A stretch of 64,000 bases of DNA from Pseudoneurospora amorphoporcata. Its lineage: Eukaryota > Ascomycota > Sordariomycetes > Sordariales > Sordariaceae. Below, piece by piece: positions 46,135-56,709 of the stretch. Made by a program: the position numbers and the translations under genes. Positions within the stretch are counted from its first letter, which is position 1. The number at the start of each line of letters is the position of its first letter. Where the stretch lies: the NCBI GenBank assembly GCA_033297205.1, contig MU859072.1, positions 62,001 to 126,000 of the forward strand, given 5' to 3'. Under the pieces are notes generated by a model, which worked only from the letters and a program-made list of their open reading frames with translations, searched no databases and had not been told where the DNA came from.

Positions 46135-46791
46135 TTAGAAAAGGAGGGCAAAGACGGCGGCAAGAGGACCGGCAACGCCAAAGGTGACGCCGAGAGCGGT
46201 GGCAGCGTTGGAAGTCTCACTGGGGGCGGCACCGGAGGAGGAAGCGGGAGTGCCTGAGGAGGTGGGCTTGGCAGTGGCGGTACCAGTGGTGGTGGTGGCA
46301 GCAACTGGATGAGTTGGTGGTCAGTTACTAAAACAAATGGCAAGGACAAGGCAAGGAGGGGAGATATGCTCTTACCTCCGGACTTGGTAACGTTGAAGGT
46401 CTGAGACTCAGCAAGCTGGCCGTTGTTGGTCTTCTCGGTGCCGTAGGCCTTGATGCTGTATGTGGCACCGGGGGCGGCGACGAAGTTGGTGAGCTTGTAC
46501 TCGCCGTCCGAGGTCTTGACCTTGTCCTCAATGGTGAATGACTCCTCGCCGCCGGTCTTGTGGTTGACGAGGACAAGCTGGAAGGTCTCGGGGTCGGAGT
46601 CGACGTGGTCCCACTTGATGGTGTTGGTCTGTGACAGATCCCACTGGGCCTTCTCCTTGGGCTCAGTGATCTTGAGAGCTGTAGATATTATGCGGTTAGC
46701 GGGTATCTTGGGCATGTAGCTTAATGATGTCCTAAATCTTACCAGCAGCGGTGGCCGCAAAGACAGCAACGGTGGCGATCATGAACTTCAT
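46135..46791 (-). CDS. GPI-anchored Kre9/Knh1-like cell-wall protein
   Basis: Exons 46743-46791, 46376-46678 and 46135-46304 (minus strand) give 173 residues. The first exon is a short signal peptide (MKFMIATVAVFAATAA). The second holds an N-terminal Kre9/Knh1-type domain (ALKITEPKEKAQWDLS, NTIKWDHVDSDPETFQLVLV), a beta-sandwich found in fungal wall proteins. The third is Thr/Ser/Ala-rich and ends in a hydrophobic GPI tail (GVTFGVAGPLAAVFALLF). The role is in the cell wall or extracellular matrix; a specific function is not known. A TATA-like GTATATAC at 46901-46908 lies about 110 bp upstream. The phase-1 introns match the modular pattern of this family. Confidence 0.9.
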
Positions 46792-49472
46792 GTTGCCGGT
46801 TTGGGGTGGGTTGGTGGTGAAGAGTTGGGTATAGTATTAAGGTTGGAATTAGAGTGATAACAGGAGTAGAAGAGTGAACAAGGCGAAGGAAGAACGGGCT
46901 GTATATACACAAAACAGAATGGGCGAAAGCAAAGGAAGAGACCAGGTGGATGTCTGACTTCCATTTTAAAACTGTCGGTCGATGCAACAGCCCAATGGGT
47001 CAGCACTAACGGGATTGGGCCATGTAGATCCCAAGGAACGTCAGTTTTCACCAGGCGGATCAACTGGGATCCTCTCAACACTCCGTAAAAGCCCATCCTG
47101 GTCGTGCCCCATGGAGGACGGCATCGTGGCTGTGTTTCCACGATTTGACATGGAACACCAGAGCGCGACTCGTGATTTGTTGTGAGCTCCGGTTGGTTCG
47201 TTGTCCAGCCTGTCTGCGATTCCATCCGTGTTCCTAGGTATTCGGTACTCATTCGTGATCTTTTGGACCCTTCCATGAACCTTCATGGGGTAAGATGCAG
47301 CTTACGTGAAGCTGGGTCACCGCCATGCTGGCATCGGGAATCATTGTAATCGAGCTGGCAGCCAAATAACCACCAAGGAAGAAGGCTGAAGGGGGAGGAT
47401 TTCCATGAACCCCTTCCATGATCCATTCCATCAGGGGCAAGGACAGGCAGCGAGGATACTACCGGCGAGTAGGAAGATCCAGGTACGTCCAGGGGATGAA
47501 GCCCGCCGGCTTTTTTCCATTCTCAGACCAGGTCCCCGGGCTCGCCTGAAAAGGCGATTCGATTCGCACAAGGGGTTAAAAGTCAAGTGGAAAACGTCAA
47601 AACTCCGACGGCAGGTACGGCAGTGCAACTGCAACGTCCAGGGCTCTTTCTCAGCGCTGTGCTGGCGAGGTGATGATGCTGGTCGGGTGGGTTGCACTGC
47701 ATTGGTGGACTCCAGTGAGCCATGCAAAGCCCAATCTCCGTCAGCCCAGTGGGGGTGAGATCTAATTTCAGCGCTCTAAGCCTTATCGTGTTCTTATCGG
47801 CAGTAATATCCACAGTGACAAACTGGGGTCCCCCTTCCGCTTTAGCGTCTTACGTCATTTTTGAACGTCCGGTCTTTGGCGGAAAATGCGATTATGCGAA
47901 AGTCGGCGAAGAATCTGCCGTCAAACGTTGGATAGCAAAAGAACGAATCCGGGTTCTGATTGCCGGCACATATAATTTGCGGCGATCAAAGGAGATTACG
48001 CCTCGTGTTGGAACATGGCACTACGAGAACCACGTTATTGTGTTACCCTGAGGCCATCCACCCAACCTTGATGCCAATCGCGGGTTTATGTCATTCGAGT
48101 GTGTCTTCTGGAAGTAACATCTCGCATACTTGATCGTCTTCCGAGACATCAATATTCCTGGGACGGCTTCCGCAGATCGTACATGGAAGGAATTACCTGA
48201 TTCGGCGACAGACTGAACCATCATTACTGAGCGCGGCGCTCGCAATAAGACCTCGATGAGGCAGATGTGTTATACCGACGTTTGTTTTTCCTTGGGAGTC
48301 CTTTCACCCGGATATGTCAGTGACTGAATGAAAAACTGAGGTGAGCAATACAGACAGTCCAAACAGACGAACTATCATCGTGCAGATGATTGGCGTTGAC
48401 ACATCACAGTGCCTCATCTTGCAACTTCCGCGCCGCTACGCATCCGTGCCGTGAAGGCTGTTTGTATGGGATTCGGCATGATCCCACGGGTGACTAGGTA
48501 CGTATCCTGACTTGACGAAAGGAAAATGGGGGAGAGAGTCCCTTGATCATGAAAGTAGGACTGGTATATAAATGCCAATGATCACACTTGCCGCCAAAGT
48601 TCAAGTTCGCTCCTCACAACTGAGTCACTTCAGTGAACCTTCCGTCCCAACCCCCACGAATTTCACTCATCGACAATAAGGAGGCACGAGAGGTGGGAAA
48701 CACGTGGAAAATCACAAACGACCAGGAAATTCCCGTCAAAGTGGGACCATATGTCATTTCAGGGTCAGACAGCTGGGTTTCAGATCAGTGGATTCGTATT
48801 GTTGAGATTACTGAGTTTCTTCAAGTGGATTTTGTAGTTATGTAGTCTCTATGCCGTTGTACGGTAGATGTGATGCACAACTGCGAAACGATGACTGAGG
48901 TGGACATCTGCATCAGCGGATCGATCTTTACCAGGCAACCCCACGCCCGCATTCACCCGAACTGTTGGATGTTGTTAGTTCGAGAACGCCAACGGGATGA
49001 CCCTGCGTTGACTTTGGTTGGGGACGGCAATCAAGTTCTGGCCGGTGGGGTATTTATGCCTGAGGGCTTAAAACCACGATATTTGGATCTTTTTCCTCTC
49101 AATTGCTTAAACCTTCGTCGTCTTCGCATCAAGGTCTCCATCCCACTTGGGTGAGCACGTCGGCCAGCCCGCCAGTCAGTCTTTACCTTCACTTCGCTCT
49201 ACCCATCGCGCGATTACACTCCTTCAAATTTCCCCGCGCTAGCCACCAGCTTCCGGATTCTCTTTGAACAAGTCTGGGAATCGCAAGTACCTGGAGTACG
49301 CCTTGCCGACGACGTCGACCGCGAAGATATTCCCTAGGGACACGAGGAGAAACGACTGGTCGTGCCTCTTGATTCCTACCTCGACTTACCCGCCAACAAC
49401 TTCTCCGAGCCTTCACTTTACCTTTTCCTACCAACAACTTTGCCAAGCCGCATCCAAAGCAAACCACACAAG
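46792..49472. other. 2.7-kb gene-poor region
   Basis: No supported gene. A strong plus-strand TATA box (TATATAAAT) at 48565-48573 is followed by no good open reading frame, so an unannotated non-coding transcript is possible. The end of the region, before 49473, has leader-like sequence. Confidence 0.4.
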
Positions 49473-49772
49473 ATGCCTCTGAAAATCTCTTTTGCGCAGG
49501 ACGTTCAGCTCCGTCCCAGAGCTCGGTCGGAGCCGCTCGCTCACCGTTCCCCGACCCCGTTCCCGGACGAGAGGCCCAGCAGCGCCGCAACTACGAGCTC
49601 GAACAAGATGTTTTCGTTCCGCGATGGCCGTGGTCGTAACCACTCTGGTGCCAGCGAAACTAGCCGTGGCACTTCGATATCCGGCCATTCATCGTCACAA
49701 TCTGCTAGTCGCCTTAAGAGAGCGTGGGACAAGGTTCTTAGTCGCTTGGGTTCCGGCTCGAAAACCCCCTGA
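49473..49772 (+). CDS. Small basic Ser/Arg-rich hypothetical protein
   Basis: A 99-residue frame starts at an ATG in good context (CACAAGATGCC). It is low-complexity (Ser, Arg, Thr, Gly) with a short amphipathic C-terminal helix (RLKRAWDKVLSRLG). There is no signal peptide and no known domain. The composition resembles small disordered fungal proteins. Support is only the start context, protein-like composition and isolation from other genes, so it could be spurious. Confidence 0.5.
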   Translation: MPLKISFAQDVQLRPRARSEPLAHRSPTPFPDERPSSAATTSSNKMFSFRDGRGRNHSGASETSRGTSISGHSSSQSASRLKRAWDKVLSRLGSGSKTP

Positions 49773-50897
49773 ACTCGGAAAAGAGCACCACGCTGTCGCC
49801 CTTTGATATAGAGAGAATCAATATACCGGGACGGTCATGGATCGAGTGGAAAGGGGTCCCAAGAGCAGGAGTCGAAAGGGAAGGACATGACTGGACACTT
49901 CAGGCTGACAGTAGAGCAAGTGGTTGCAGCCCTTTTCGATCCATGGCGTACAGAAGTGGGGGATATGTCAAATCGTGGTCTAGACGAAGGTTCTGATACT
50001 GGATTGTTGGAAGGTATCAATAACAATCAATGGAGATCACGGTTTCGATGATATCATGCCCAAGAAGGGCCCGTATATCAAACTCTTTTGTCCAAGCTCA
50101 CCGTGTTGCACGCAGTTGGTGTGGTGTGACCTTTGACCATGTACATGCCACCCGAAATGAGGCTGCTGTCGCTCTGCTTGCACGATCCTCTTGTCGCGAC
50201 GACCCAAGGACGAATACGGGAAGTTCACGATCCAAGCATCGTATAATACGATACATCATGGGCTGGGGACTAGACTCGAACATGACGGAATAGTGTCTAT
50301 TTACCCATATGTTGGTCTTATACCGTCATGACATGCCAAATACTGCGAGTTCTCTATCTCTTTGCCATCATTTCCTTCAACTAACATGGGGCCTCAAATC
50401 AGTACAAGTGTACTATTTTCCCTAAAACGGCGTGGTACCCCCCACTAGCGAATAGCAATGCAATATTCCACGCTGCAATGGCTTATCGGTCACGATAGTG
50501 CCGCTTCCCCATTTGGCCAGCGGTATTTGGGCGTTATCATGTCTTCTTCCGCAGCGCGACCGTCGATTCGTGCAGTCCACGTGACGGGCGAAGCCACAAA
50601 CAACAAGGCAACCAGAGATAGGCTGGCGATGTCCGACTTGGAATTCGCAACAGCCTGAGAGAACCATTTACCTATGCGATAGCAACCGAGACTATTGCAT
50701 CTGTCATTTTTCACATCTCCAAGTTACCAAAAGGCAGTGCTCGGCACTTGACAAGGGGGAGGGCTGTTCGATATAGTCCGGCCCAATACCTATACACGCA
50801 GATCGACAGCAGCGAGTGCACGAATAGGTCAGGTCGGCCTTCCAGCAACCGATTGAATGACTTCACTCACAGAACCACACCTCACGCACCCGCTATA
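49773..50897. other. Intergenic region
   Basis: No supported gene in 1.1 kb. Confidence 0.4.
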
Positions 50898-51806
50898 ATG
50901 CCCAATCTCACCCCTCAACAACTTACCTCACTCTTAAACACTCTCACCTCAATCGATCAACGACTCACCCGGATTGAAGCTTCCCTTCGCCTCAACAACA
51001 ATGCCGCGAATAACAACGCCAACGCCAGCCAAACTTCCACTGGTACATCGGCTGCGCCAACTGCCTCAGTGCTAGCCCATCCCTCACTAAGCGCCACCAG
51101 CAGGACCATCACCAAAGCCCAATCTTTCTCGGTCGCACAACTGCGCCCACACCCGCCCCCACCAAGTGGAAGTAGCAGTCGCACCTCCAACCTCACCACT
51201 AACCCCGCCGCTCAGGCCCAGGCCCAATCCTCCGACCTCATCCCCCTCGATCCGCCTCCACAAGGCTACACCATCTCCTCCCGAGCCAGCATGCAAGAAG
51301 AACTCGACCACTGGACCATCCCACGGGGCTACAGCATGCGCATCGCCGGTGCCAAAGTGACGGGCAAAAAAAAGGTCCGATGGGTGTGTTTCCGGGGCGG
51401 CGAAGCGCGACACCACCGGCCACCCGTAGACGAGTCCGTAATCCAAGCCGCCAAGGCCGAAGGCCGACGGAAACCCACTACCGATCGCACTTCGAAAAAA
51501 TGCGGGTGTCTGTTCAAGTTTGAGGTGATTGAGACGGCCAAGGGGTCGGATCTGTGGACGCTGCATTATCCGAATGAAGAGCACAAGACGCATAATCATG
51601 GCCCTTCGGATCAGACGAGTGATCCAAGGGCGAGAAAGTTGCCGGCGAGCGTGAGTAGGGAGGTGGATGGGTGGTTGAGGGAGGGCTGGTTGGTTAGTAA
51701 GGTGCAGGAGGAGTTGAGGGGGAGGGGGTTTATGAATGTGCTGAATACGGATCTTTATAATCGGAAGAGGTTGTTGAAGAAGGAGGATGCACAGATAGGA
51801 AGTTGA
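50898..51806 (+). CDS. FAR1-type zinc-finger protein (MULE-related DNA-binding domain)
   Basis: A single-exon gene of 302 residues. The N-terminus (about 1-32) is a short coiled coil (LTPQQLTSLLNTLTSIDQRL), followed by Asn/Ser/Pro low complexity. From about residue 120 to 250 lies a FAR1/WRKY-GCM1-like zinc domain: a GYSMRIAGAK strand, TSKKCGCLFKFEV with paired Cys, WTLHYPNEE and the His pair in HNHG. This fold is the DNA-binding head of Mutator-like (MULE) transposases and of transcription factors derived from them. No transposase catalytic domain follows; the C-terminus is a short helical tail. The start at 50898 (TATAATGCCC) follows a stretch with leader-like composition; the frame is open 150 nt further upstream. 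It may be a domesticated transcription regulator. Confidence 0.75.
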   Translation: MPNLTPQQLTSLLNTLTSIDQRLTRIEASLRLNNNAANNNANASQTSTGTSAAPTASVLAHPSLSATSRTITKAQSFSVAQLRPHPPPPSGSSSRTSNLTTNPAAQAQAQSSDLIPLDPPPQGYTISSRASMQEELDHWTIPRGYSMRIAGAKVTGKKKVRWVCFRGGEARHHRPPVDESVIQAAKAEGRRKPTTDRTSKKCGCLFKFEVIETAKGSDLWTLHYPNEEHKTHNHGPSDQTSDPRARKLPASVSREVDGWLREGWLVSKVQEELRGRGFMNVLNTDLYNRKRLLKKEDAQIGS

Positions 51807-52332
51807 TGTGGTCGGCCGAGTGATTTGGGACGCTAACGTTGGCGCAAAATGGACGGTCTGGGTTACAGGGGGTTTCAGGGAAAAGTGACTCGCGACACCT
51901 CATGAGTTTGTTTGGGAAAGTTACCGAAGTCGCGAAGTTATGATCTTTCTATCAAGTTGTGAAAACCAACTGAAGCCATCTTATGGTACATCTTCCATGT
52001 AAAATGACACACAGATCCTGAAGTGTGGTCGTGAAACAACGTACAGATTGCAGCACCATTGGGAGAAACATTGTCAAAACTTATCCGCTACATTTTCGCA
52101 TCCCTTTTCCAAGACTTTCCCAAACAACGTCTTGCCTGTTCACGCAGTGCTCACCAAAACAACACTAACCCAGACAAAAAAATCTCCAGGGGCAACCGCT
52201 ACAGTCTCCACTTCCCCCTTTCTTAGCTCCACTCATATCAAATAGACCCACCACCCGCGTCTATCTCGACGTCAACAAACCAACACCACAACAACCATAT
52301 TCTCGATTACCACCACCACCATTACCACCAAG
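51807..52332. other. Intergenic region
   Basis: No gene is seen in 526 bp. The C/A-rich stretch before 52333 is a probable 5' leader. Confidence 0.4.
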
Positions 52333-52911
52333 ATGACCACTCCACTCCCAACCCTAACAACGTACCCCTCTCGACACCCAGCCTCCTGCGCCTCCCTCTC
52401 CCTTCCCCTCCTCTCCCTCCTCAACCGCGTCCTCCCACCACCTCCAACCCTTTCTTTATCCATAGGCTCCGGCCCCGGTCTCCTAGAAGCCCTCTTCCTC
52501 CACCAGTACCCTTCGCGCTCTGCCTCCTTTTACGGCGTCGAAGTCGCTCCTCCCCATTCCCAGTTAAAGCAAGGAAAGGAAGTGAATACTTGGTTGCCAG
52601 AGCAGAATACGGTCACAGTGCCGGGTACTTGGGCAGTAGTGGGCGGGAAGATACTAAAGGAGACGGGGGGACTAGTTTTTGTGTATCCGAGGAGTGGAGG
52701 GTTGGTGGGGAGGTATTTGGAGGAGTGCAACGCAGAAAAGCTGGAGGTGGTGGTTTGGATCGGGCCTTGGTGTGATGTGGAGGAGTATGAAAAGGTGTTG
52801 AAGGGTTGGGGTGTTAGGGAAGAGTTGGGAGATGAGGAAAAAGAGGATGGAAAGTTGGTGGAGGAGGGGGAAGTTGTGGTGGTCTATAGGAAGAAGATGA
52901 GGATGGAGTGA
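52333..52911 (+). CDS. Methyltransferase-like protein with SAM-binding motif I
   Basis: A single-exon gene of 192 residues, start in good context (CCAAGATGACC). A Rossmann-like SAM-binding motif I is visible (LSIGSGPGLLEALF), followed by an acidic-loop candidate (FYGVEVAPP) and TWAVVGGKILKETGG. It is shorter than most complete methyltransferases, and no substrate-specific motif IV is clear, so it may be inactive or a small divergent member. Function is unknown. Confidence 0.7.
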   Translation: MTTPLPTLTTYPSRHPASCASLSLPLLSLLNRVLPPPPTLSLSIGSGPGLLEALFLHQYPSRSASFYGVEVAPPHSQLKQGKEVNTWLPEQNTVTVPGTWAVVGGKILKETGGLVFVYPRSGGLVGRYLEECNAEKLEVVVWIGPWCDVEEYEKVLKGWGVREELGDEEKEDGKLVEEGEVVVVYRKKMRME

Positions 52912-53384
52912 AGAGGTGGCACGAGCCGCCAGTCAGTGTTACAGACATGAATGCATAACACGAGGATGATGGATGATGAATTTGGGAAGCAATACTCGAT
53001 CGATCGTCGGTCGCTTCGCGGTGCCAAACAGAACAGAAAGTGCAACAAGGAAAAAAAGGTGCAAAAAATAAAACGGGTGCGGCCCGTAACGGATTCGAAC
53101 CGTTGTCTTCCTGCGGCACGCATGCAGACGAAGTCACGAAGATTTACCTCGCCAGGAATGTTCCCATTTAGGCCAGCGTGTCACACCAAGGGACAACGGT
53201 CAGCTAAAGGACCTTATATACGTCCTGCCCAAGTTGTAGACGGGGTAGACGCGGGAGTGTCAGATTCGAGGCAGGCACGGGCGAGAGCTGCGGGCAGGAG
53301 CGGCGGGCAAGAGACTGCCCCTGGTCTACGACCACGTTCAGGTTCTGTCCAAGATCGATCTAGTTCAACAACAACTCGAAAGAA
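52912..53384. other. Interval with tRNA-like element and 3' region of array gene A
   Basis: No protein gene is supported. A long plus-strand frame (52951-54093) runs antisense through all exons and introns of the gene at 53385-54088 and is rejected. The tRNA-like element is listed separately. Confidence 0.4.
53078..53176 (-). tRNA. tRNA-like Pol III element, probably a degenerate tRNA
   Basis: On the minus strand the T-arm AACGG-TTCGAAT-CCGTT is perfect and contains box B (GGTTCGAATCC, plus-strand 53091-53101). A box A match (TGGCCTAAATG) lies at 53165-53175. Downstream T runs at 53070-53073, 53063-53068 and 53051-53057 would terminate Pol III. However, the acceptor strand GGCC-TAA pairs only partly with ACGGGCC, there is no proper D-arm, and no U33-bearing anticodon loop can be placed. 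It looks like a tRNA-derived relic that kept its promoter and terminator. Confidence 0.4.
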
Positions 53385-54088
53385 TCACCATGCCAAGAAA
53401 ACGACAAGGTGTTGGAGTGAGGGAACGGTTAGGAGACCATCCGGGAGATCATTTTCCAAGACCCCCCCCCGCGCGATATGGTCCTTTGCAGCATACGCAC
53501 CACCCACAAATGCCGCGGTGGCCCCGACCCCTTGCCCAATAGCCGCGACAACAGGGACTCCACACCCTCCCATCGCCGCACTCGTGGCTGCAGCAAACCA
53601 GCTACCAGCCACGACGTTACCCATCATGCCTTGGATTCCGGCCGCGAAAGACCCTACAAAGCGAAACGGTCAACTTTCATCTTGGCAATCCGTAGCCAAG
53701 AGACGGGATATACACGTACCTCCTACGATTCCACTGGAACCAAACCCTATCATACTCAACACTGGCCCGGTCAGCAACCCGGGGGCCGCAACGACTGTTA
53801 GTCCGCCGGCTGTGAGACCGAGAGCTGCTGCGGTTTTGGGGTTTTGCTTGATCGATTCTTTGGCCTGTGTAGGGCAACGCAATCAGCTTTCATTGGTCTT
53901 ACTTGGGCCTAGCCGAAAGAGGAACCACACGCGAAGTGGACACTCACCCATCTTATCTTCTCGAGCAAGCCATCGTCCGGGTGGGTTTCTTTGGAGGAGG
54001 TGTCGAAGGCTTTCGCTAGCTCGTTTTTGGATGGCTCCCGGGGGATTTTATCGTGGGGTTCCCCTGGTGGAGTCTTGCGTTCGGTCAT
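53385..54088 (-). CDS. IFI6/IFI27-like small membrane protein, array gene A
   Basis: Exons 53948-54088, 53720-53864 and 53385-53653 (minus strand) join to 184 residues. Exon 1 is hydrophilic (MTERKTPPGEPHDK...). Exon 2 is a Gly/Ala-rich hydrophobic helix ending GFGSSGIVGG. Exon 3 continues SFAAGIQGMMGNVVAGSWFA and SAAMGG, a pattern matching the Ifi-6-16 (ISG12) family: GF.x.GI..GS.AA, then GN.A.GS..A..S.A.GG. Animal members are mitochondrial or ER membrane proteins linked to apoptosis and interferon responses; a fungal role is unknown. The tail (ARGGVLENDLPDG...) is hydrophilic. The intron before the last exon is phase 1 at G|G, as in the other array genes. It is the most downstream member. 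Confidence 0.82.
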
Positions 54089-54777
54089 TTTGATCCCCGT
54101 TGGTCTGATAGGGCTTGCAACTGATGATGTCGCAATTTGAATTGGTTAGGTTTATCGTTACTAGGACGTCGGAAGTGGGAAAGAGTTTTGCTGCGGGGTT
54201 AGGAATTGGAAAGGGGACATGGCTTTGTTCTTGTGGTCATGAAGATTCCGTGCCACATTCAAACATTGGCCCGGCGAAGATCGCCTAGGCGGTGATAGGT
54301 GTGACGGTGGCGTCGGGTGGTACAGAAGAATGCTGGAGGTCTTCAGGCCTCGAGATGTTATTGTTCTCCAGAACAGCGAAATGGATGGTTGTGGGACCCG
54401 CGCGGAACAAATGATATTGTGGCCGAGAACATTTCACCAACAGGAAGAAGATGGAAAAGTGATGCCTGTCCGAGATATCACAGCTACCGTGTACCCCGCA
54501 GCGATGCCCGCCCGGATGTACATGAGCTTGTCCTATGAGTTGGCATGTGCAAGGCGGCCTGCAGCGCCTACATGCAGCTGGGAACGAATAAGATCTGTTG
54601 ATACCTATAGCAACTAGATAGCTTCGTCACCTTGCCCAACCCTTCTGGATATACCGTTTGTTTCGAGACCCAAATCGCTCAAAGTACTCCTAGTGGAGGT
54701 AAACAGGAAAATGGTTCTCGATTGTTGACTCTTTTTTGATGATGAACTTTCCGTCTACCGTTTTGTTGGTGGCCATG
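54089..54777. other. Intergenic region between array genes A and B
   Basis: No supported gene in 690 bp; contains the promoter of gene A (minus strand). Confidence 0.4.
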
Positions 54778-55390
54778 CTATATGGCTCGGAGCCCAGCCT
54801 GTCCAGCAAGAACAAGTGGTACAAGGATTGCAGAGCCTAATAACGATCGTTAGCCTATTTTTCAATTAGGTGTGCGTTGACGCTATCACCTCCAAACAAG
54901 GCGTTTCCCGCATGCATGCTTGCGACTACGGCACCAGGGGCCCATGCACTTGCAGGAAGTGCTGCAATGCCCCAGGGGGTGAAAAAAAATGCCCCAGCTC
55001 CGACACCGAAAAGGATAGCAGTCACGGCCAAACCGGCTAGGACTTCTTTACACGTAATGCTCGAACCCTAGAAGAGAAGAGACCTTTTTAGCGAAAATCA
55101 GAACGCCGTTGGAGCTTGATGGCTTATTCTTGAGCTAAGCATCACCTAGACAGAAAAAGAGATACGAAACTGACTTGCGAATCTGGCGTCCTCTCTCCAG
55201 CCCACCATAGATTACCCCCTTCGCGTCTGTTGAAGACCCCGACCTCCTGGCCCCCCGCCGATGGATTGCGATGACCCGGGTTTGTCGGAAACACACCATG
55301 GAAATGGACACCGATTATATCGGACCTTCCAGGGAGACGAGTGCGTTTGGTCGAGCATTGACACGGAACACCGGGATCCTGTCGGGTCAT
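54778..55390 (-). CDS. Divergent, short IFI6/IFI27-like gene, array gene B (model tentative)
   Basis: Exons 54890-55067 and 54778-54836 splice in frame: the hydrophobic core VLAGLAVTAILFGVGAGAFF and VVASMHAGNALFGG is followed by SAILVPLVLAGQAGLRAI. The junction is phase 1 at G|G, as in its neighbours. An upstream frame, from MTRQDPGV at 55390 to a GTCAGT donor after TPDSQ (55175), joins in phase 0 and would give 150 residues. That first exon has little protein character and is doubtful. The last exon is far shorter than in the paralogues and lacks the GS..A..S...GG block. It is therefore either a divergent small member or a decaying copy. Confidence 0.42.
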
Positions 55391-55942
55391 ATCAGCACCA
55401 GGAGGAGGTGGGAAGTCGTTGGCCTGGTCCCGAGGTGGTAAATGTATGTGAGCCACGAGAAATTCCCGCCCTCCAGGTGTTGAAAGCTTTCCTTCCAGGC
55501 AAAAACAGCGGGTATAGTATCGTACTTGAGTCATCTTGGCGACCCAGGCAACAAGGATGAAGTGGAAACAAAAATCTTGAACAGCACCAGTTAACCCAGA
55601 GACGGAAGAAAGGGGAGGAACGTAGGATTGCAAGCACTGGGATGAAACCCGGGAAGAGGACGAGACACTGCTTTATGGAGAGCACGCGACTTCGACATTG
55701 GACATATGGAGAAGCGACTCTTATAACCGAAATATCCTAAAGGTGCGTTTACTGCTTCCGTTGGACCATCGCGTTTGGTAACGGCTCCTTGCAGGACAGT
55801 TGCCGTTTTCTTCCATTCGCAATCGCTTTTGGATCGCCTGTATCCAAGTACCTTCGTAGATGCTATGGCCAACATACTTCTAAATGGACACGATGCTTTT
55901 GTGGGGCTTTCGGTACCCCTAGGAACCAAGTTGCAGAGTTTC

Positions 55943-56709
55943 TCAAAGATCGATGATAATCCGCCGACCGACTGGAGAGGGATCCGGGACTTGTATGAAG
56001 GACTCTTCACCAGAGGTCCCGGAGCCATCGGACAATGTTGTCTCTTCGTCAAAGTCCTTATCTCGCGGTTTTTCCTGGCTCGCACGAGGAGTCTTTTCCG
56101 CACCCGATCCATCTCCGTCATCCTCGGGCGCTTTTGGGCTTGGGGGCCCGGCTCCAGCTGTATACGCACTATCTTCTCCGTCGTCCTCTTTACCTTCATT
56201 CCTGCTCCATAGGCCATTAGCAAGCCTAGTCACCGTTGCGTACGTCCCGACCGACTGAACGGCGGTTGTGAGACCGGCTAGTCCGTATCCGCCCATTGCA
56301 GTGCTAGTGAGAGTGGCGAACCAGCTGCCAGCAGCAACGTTCCCAATCATTGCTTGCAATCCTGCTGCCACAGAACCTGTACGGTTGTTAGTCAGTACCT
56401 AGATGAGCTGAGGTGAACACTCGTGACCTACCTCCCACAATGCCACCAGAACCAAACCCAAACAAACCCAAAATACCCACAACAGGTGCCGTGACCAGCG
56501 CAGGGACAACGACTATCGACGCTCCCGCGAGACCAAGCCCGATGCTTGCAGCTGTGGCGCGGTTTCTTTTAATCCATTCTTTGATCTGGAGTGCCACGAT
56601 TTCAGTCAGCATCTTCCGCTCTGGAAATGAATGGGCAACTGGCCTTCTCACGCTTCTCCTCTGGGGAAAGATCTTCCCACCCTTCTTCATCCCAGGGAAA
56701 TGCTGGCAT
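55943..56709 (-). CDS. IFI6/IFI27-like membrane protein with acidic tail, array gene C
   Basis: Exon 56432-56585 carries IKEWIKRNRATAAS and a hydrophobic Gly-rich helix ending GFGSGGIVGG. Exon 55943-56376 continues SVAAGLQAMIGNVAAGSWFA, then STAMGGYGLAG, then a long acidic/Ser/Pro tail (EDDGEDSAYTAG, EETTLSDGSGTSGEES) to TGA at 55943-55945. The junction is the conserved phase-1 G|G. The 5' end is unclear. A good start, MPAFPWDEEGWEDLSPEE at 56709, is in another frame and needs an intron I cannot place at the expected phase-0 position. Simpler in-frame starts exist at 56612 (MLTEIVALQIKEW) and 56690. The acidic tail is unique in the array. The role is unknown. Confidence 0.72.

Noticed and set aside
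52951..54093. Plus-strand open frame of 380 codons
   Set aside because: It runs antisense across all exons and introns of array gene A and over the tRNA-like element. The minus-strand model has paralogues with matching intron phase.
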